64,000 nucleotides of DNA, taken from assembly GCA_002311385.1 (NCBI GenBank), contig DCAE01000097.1, positions 6,451-70,450 of the forward strand, in the 5' to 3' direction. This document shows positions 62,312 through 64,000 of this stretch, piece after piece (the stretch's first letter is position 1; every line of letters begins with the position of its first letter). The notes beneath the pieces are model-generated. The model saw only the letters and a program-made list of their open reading frames with translations. It was not told the origin of the DNA and ran no database searches. Source of the DNA: Dehalococcoidia bacterium UBA1141 (GTDB lineage Bacteria; Chloroflexota; Dehalococcoidia; Lucifugimonadales; UBA3495). The position numbers and the translations under genes were made by a program.

Positions 62312-63034
62312 ATGGATTGCAGGTTCCAAGATAAATACTTCGATTTGGTGTACATGCCGGTATATGACCGCACGGTGGCATCGATCGCCCCCTACCGGCG
62401 CTTTATTGAAGATAGCGCCGGTAGGCTGGCGCTACGCAGCGGCTCCTCTGTCCTAAGTGTAGGAGCTGGCACCGGCAACGAGATTCTACATCTCGCCAAA
62501 CACGCAACAGCTACCGATTTTTCCCTGGTAGCGGTTGACCTCTCCAGACGCAGCCTGCGCCGTGCTCAAAGCAAATTCTATGGCCACGGCGATCTTTTGG
62601 AAATCCTAGAAATGGACGCCCATCGACTTGCCTTCCGTGACCATCAATTCGACGCGGTCATGTGCCTGCACACGATGGACTTTGTCCAAGACTCAGTTGC
62701 CGTCACCCTTGAAATATTCCGCGTGCTGAAGAAGGGCGGAGATTTCATTATCACCTACCCCACCGGGCGTGGAAGCAGCGGTCTGGCGGGGGAGATTCGC
62801 CGCAGCATCGCTGGCAACCTGCGCCGAGGCCGATTGCTGAGCGCCACTGCAGAGGCAATTGCCACACTGGGAGCGTCGGTGGTCTACGCCCCACTGGCCC
62901 TGTCCAACTCCCGGCGCAAGCATGCCCTGCCCCAGTCGTCAATCGAGAGGTTGATGGAGTCCCTCGCGGTCAAGGAATTCACCATAACCGAGGATCCTGC
63001 ATACCAAGACCTGGTAGTCCTGGGTAAGAGGTAA
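62312..63034 (+). CDS. SAM-dependent methyltransferase
   Basis: About 240 residues. SAM motif I is V-L-S-V-G-A-G-T-G-N-E, with the acidic post-I (V-A-V-D-L-S) and a later D-A-V-M-C-L-H-T-M-D-F (motif IV). The start used has GGAG 9 nt before ATG 62312; a longer frame from 62231 overlaps the decayed cNMP gene. It is the only apparently intact gene in the 61.4-63.6 kb block. Confidence 0.75.
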   Translation: MDCRFQDKYFDLVYMPVYDRTVASIAPYRRFIEDSAGRLALRSGSSVLSVGAGTGNEILHLAKHATATDFSLVAVDLSRRSLRRAQSKFYGHGDLLEILEMDAHRLAFRDHQFDAVMCLHTMDFVQDSVAVTLEIFRVLKKGGDFIITYPTGRGSSGLAGEIRRSIAGNLRRGRLLSATAEAIATLGASVVYAPLALSNSRRKHALPQSSIERLMESLAVKEFTITEDPAYQDLVVLGKR

Positions 63035-63041
63035 AACAACA

Positions 63042-63561
63042 ATGAAATCCATGGCGCCTGAACCAAAGTTCTTCCAAACTTCCACCGATACAGACCTATG
63101 GCAACGCTACTGCGGATACTTAGAACTTTCCATAGAAGCGCATATGGATATCCAGCGCTACCTGTTGCTCTAGCAGGTAAAGCTCATCGCCAACACACCC
63201 ACGGGCAGAGAGATTATGGGGGTAGCCAGCCGGATTCTGTTGATATGTACCGGACCGTGGTACCCATCACCACCTATGATGACTACGTTCCTATCCTTGG
63301 TGCTGGACCAAACCATCCATCCGGAAACGGAGCGTCAAACGGGGAGTCCGCCAACGGGACCTCACCTAACGGGAATTCAACCAACGGAGCCTTGGCCGAA
63401 CCGGTGGTATCCGCTGTCTCGGCTTCCGCGAACCAGCGGGATTCTTTTAGGAAAGTTCTTGTTAAACCGAGCCATCCAATAAGGGCGATTCTACTAGATT
63501 GGCAAGGCCTGTATTCGCCAAGGCCGGTCACGATATCGAGAGGCAACCGGTATTGCCAATA
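63042..63561 (+). pseudogene. GH3-family remnant (stop codon, frameshift, truncation)
   Basis: From ATG 63042 a GH3-like N-terminal region is visible: L-I-A-N-T-P-T-G-R-E-I-M followed, in another frame, by D-S-V-D-M-Y-R-T-V-V-P-I-T-T-Y-D-D-Y. TAG at 63171-63173 interrupts it, and a run of 5 G at 63218-63222 needs one more base to keep frame. After the Y-D-D-Y block the chain turns into an Asn-Gly-rich repeat and ends, so the adenylating domain is missing. Confidence 0.6.
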
Positions 63562-63733
63562 ACGGCCTAGACAGGCTTTACTTCGACACATATAATTCCT
63601 GAGCCGCTACTACCACGGGTCAAGCGGCGCGCAAAAGGGTAAATTTGAGAGTTCACACTTTAACCTTAATACCAATTCAAAAATGATTTAGAACCCGAAG
63701 CTAATCTGTATCAAACTTACGAAGGAGATTGTT

Positions 63734-64000
63734 ATGACACAAGCCCCAACACCCTATCGCATAAAAGCAAGTTGGATGGAGACCTGCAACTGCGACTCGG
63801 GTTGCAACTGTAACTTTGGCGGATTCCCGGACCACGGGTCTTGTGAGGCCCTGATTGGGCTGCATATATCGGATGGAAATATCGGCGACGTAGACTTGTC
63901 AGGTGTTACGGCCGTCTTGGCCATCAAATGGCCGAAGGCCATACACGAAGGAAGCGGAAACGCGGCCGTGTTCATTGACGAGTCCGCGACCGAGCAACAG
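63734..64000 (+). CDS. DUF1326 family protein (continues past window)
   Basis: The first 89 residues of a protein with G-A-A-G-G-A-G 7 nt before ATG 63734. The Cys-rich start E-T-C-N-C-D-S-G-C-N-C-N-F-G-G-F is the hallmark of DUF1326 proteins, which may bind metal. The function is unknown; the C-terminus lies beyond the window. Confidence 0.7.
   Translation, partial: MTQAPTPYRIKASWMETCNCDSGCNCNFGGFPDHGSCEALIGLHISDGNIGDVDLSGVTAVLAIKWPKAIHEGSGNAAVFIDESATEQQ

Noticed and set aside
61418..63561. A horizontally acquired island
   Set aside because: No integrase, tRNA junction or clear base-composition shift supports it; gene decay is the only clear sign.

Overview
The window looks like chromosome from a free-living bacterium with moderate G+C. 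The gene content suggests an oligotrophic Chloroflexota lineage of the marine SAR202 / Dehalococcoidia type. This is inference: no rRNA is present, and the argument rests on three luciferase-like (LLM) flavin oxidoreductases, two near-identical Rieske oxygenase alpha subunits, an HpaB-like monooxygenase, three amidases, a CaiB-type CoA-transferase, a GMC oxidoreductase, a MetE-like methyltransferase and a sortase. There is no prophage, insertion sequence or CRISPR array.

Layout. 1-3.1 kb: a beta-propeller lipoprotein running off the left edge, a decayed HtrA protease and tRNA-Ala(GGC). 3.2-12.8 kb: a degradative block with NHL and SMP-30 propellers, a small GatC/AtzG-like protein plus amidase, a flavin disulfide reductase, a cyclase-family hydrolase and two more amidases. 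13.1-21.4 kb: housekeeping genes (glmU, a CorC-type CBS protein, dnaG, rpoD, a zinc-ribbon protein, a sortase). 21.4-32 kb: GDPD, an MFS exporter, a protoglobin-like protein, an AroQ-like protein, a serine hydrolase, an LLM enzyme, a deiodinase-like gene, exonuclease III and a LuxR-type regulator. 32-45.8 kb: a PEPCK-like protein, a Tag-like glycosylase, a trans-aconitate methyltransferase, an AhpD-like gene, Rieske, MBL, LLM, M20, PIG-L, GMC and MetE-like genes. 45.9-64 kb: a CoA-transferase, MFS, a split CARDB/metalloprotease lipoprotein, LLM, a duplicated-domain membrane protein, SDR, Rieske, a phosphotriesterase-like protein, SppA, an HpaB-like enzyme, then a decaying CDGSH / cNMP-binding / methyltransferase / GH3 block and a DUF1326 gene cut by the right edge.

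The strongest observation is a pair of genes interrupted by a single in-frame TGA exactly where their families place the redox-active Cys or Sec. One is a deiodinase-like protein with Sec in an S-Y-T-U-P-P motif (TGA at 28167-28169, minus strand). The other is an AhpD-like protein with a C-E-Y-U motif (TGA at 36511-36513, plus strand). Each has a hairpin just downstream that fits the bacterial SECIS pattern. They read as selenoproteins rather than broken genes. The truly broken genes here are damaged differently: TAA or TAG codons, frameshifts or deletions at other positions.

A second theme is repeated short tandem duplication (about 12-44 bp) at gene ends and starts. One 14-bp copy splits a lipoprotein-metalloprotease gene, one 44-bp copy repeats the tail of the CoA-transferase gene, and a 13-bp unit carrying the sppA ribosome-binding site is present three times.
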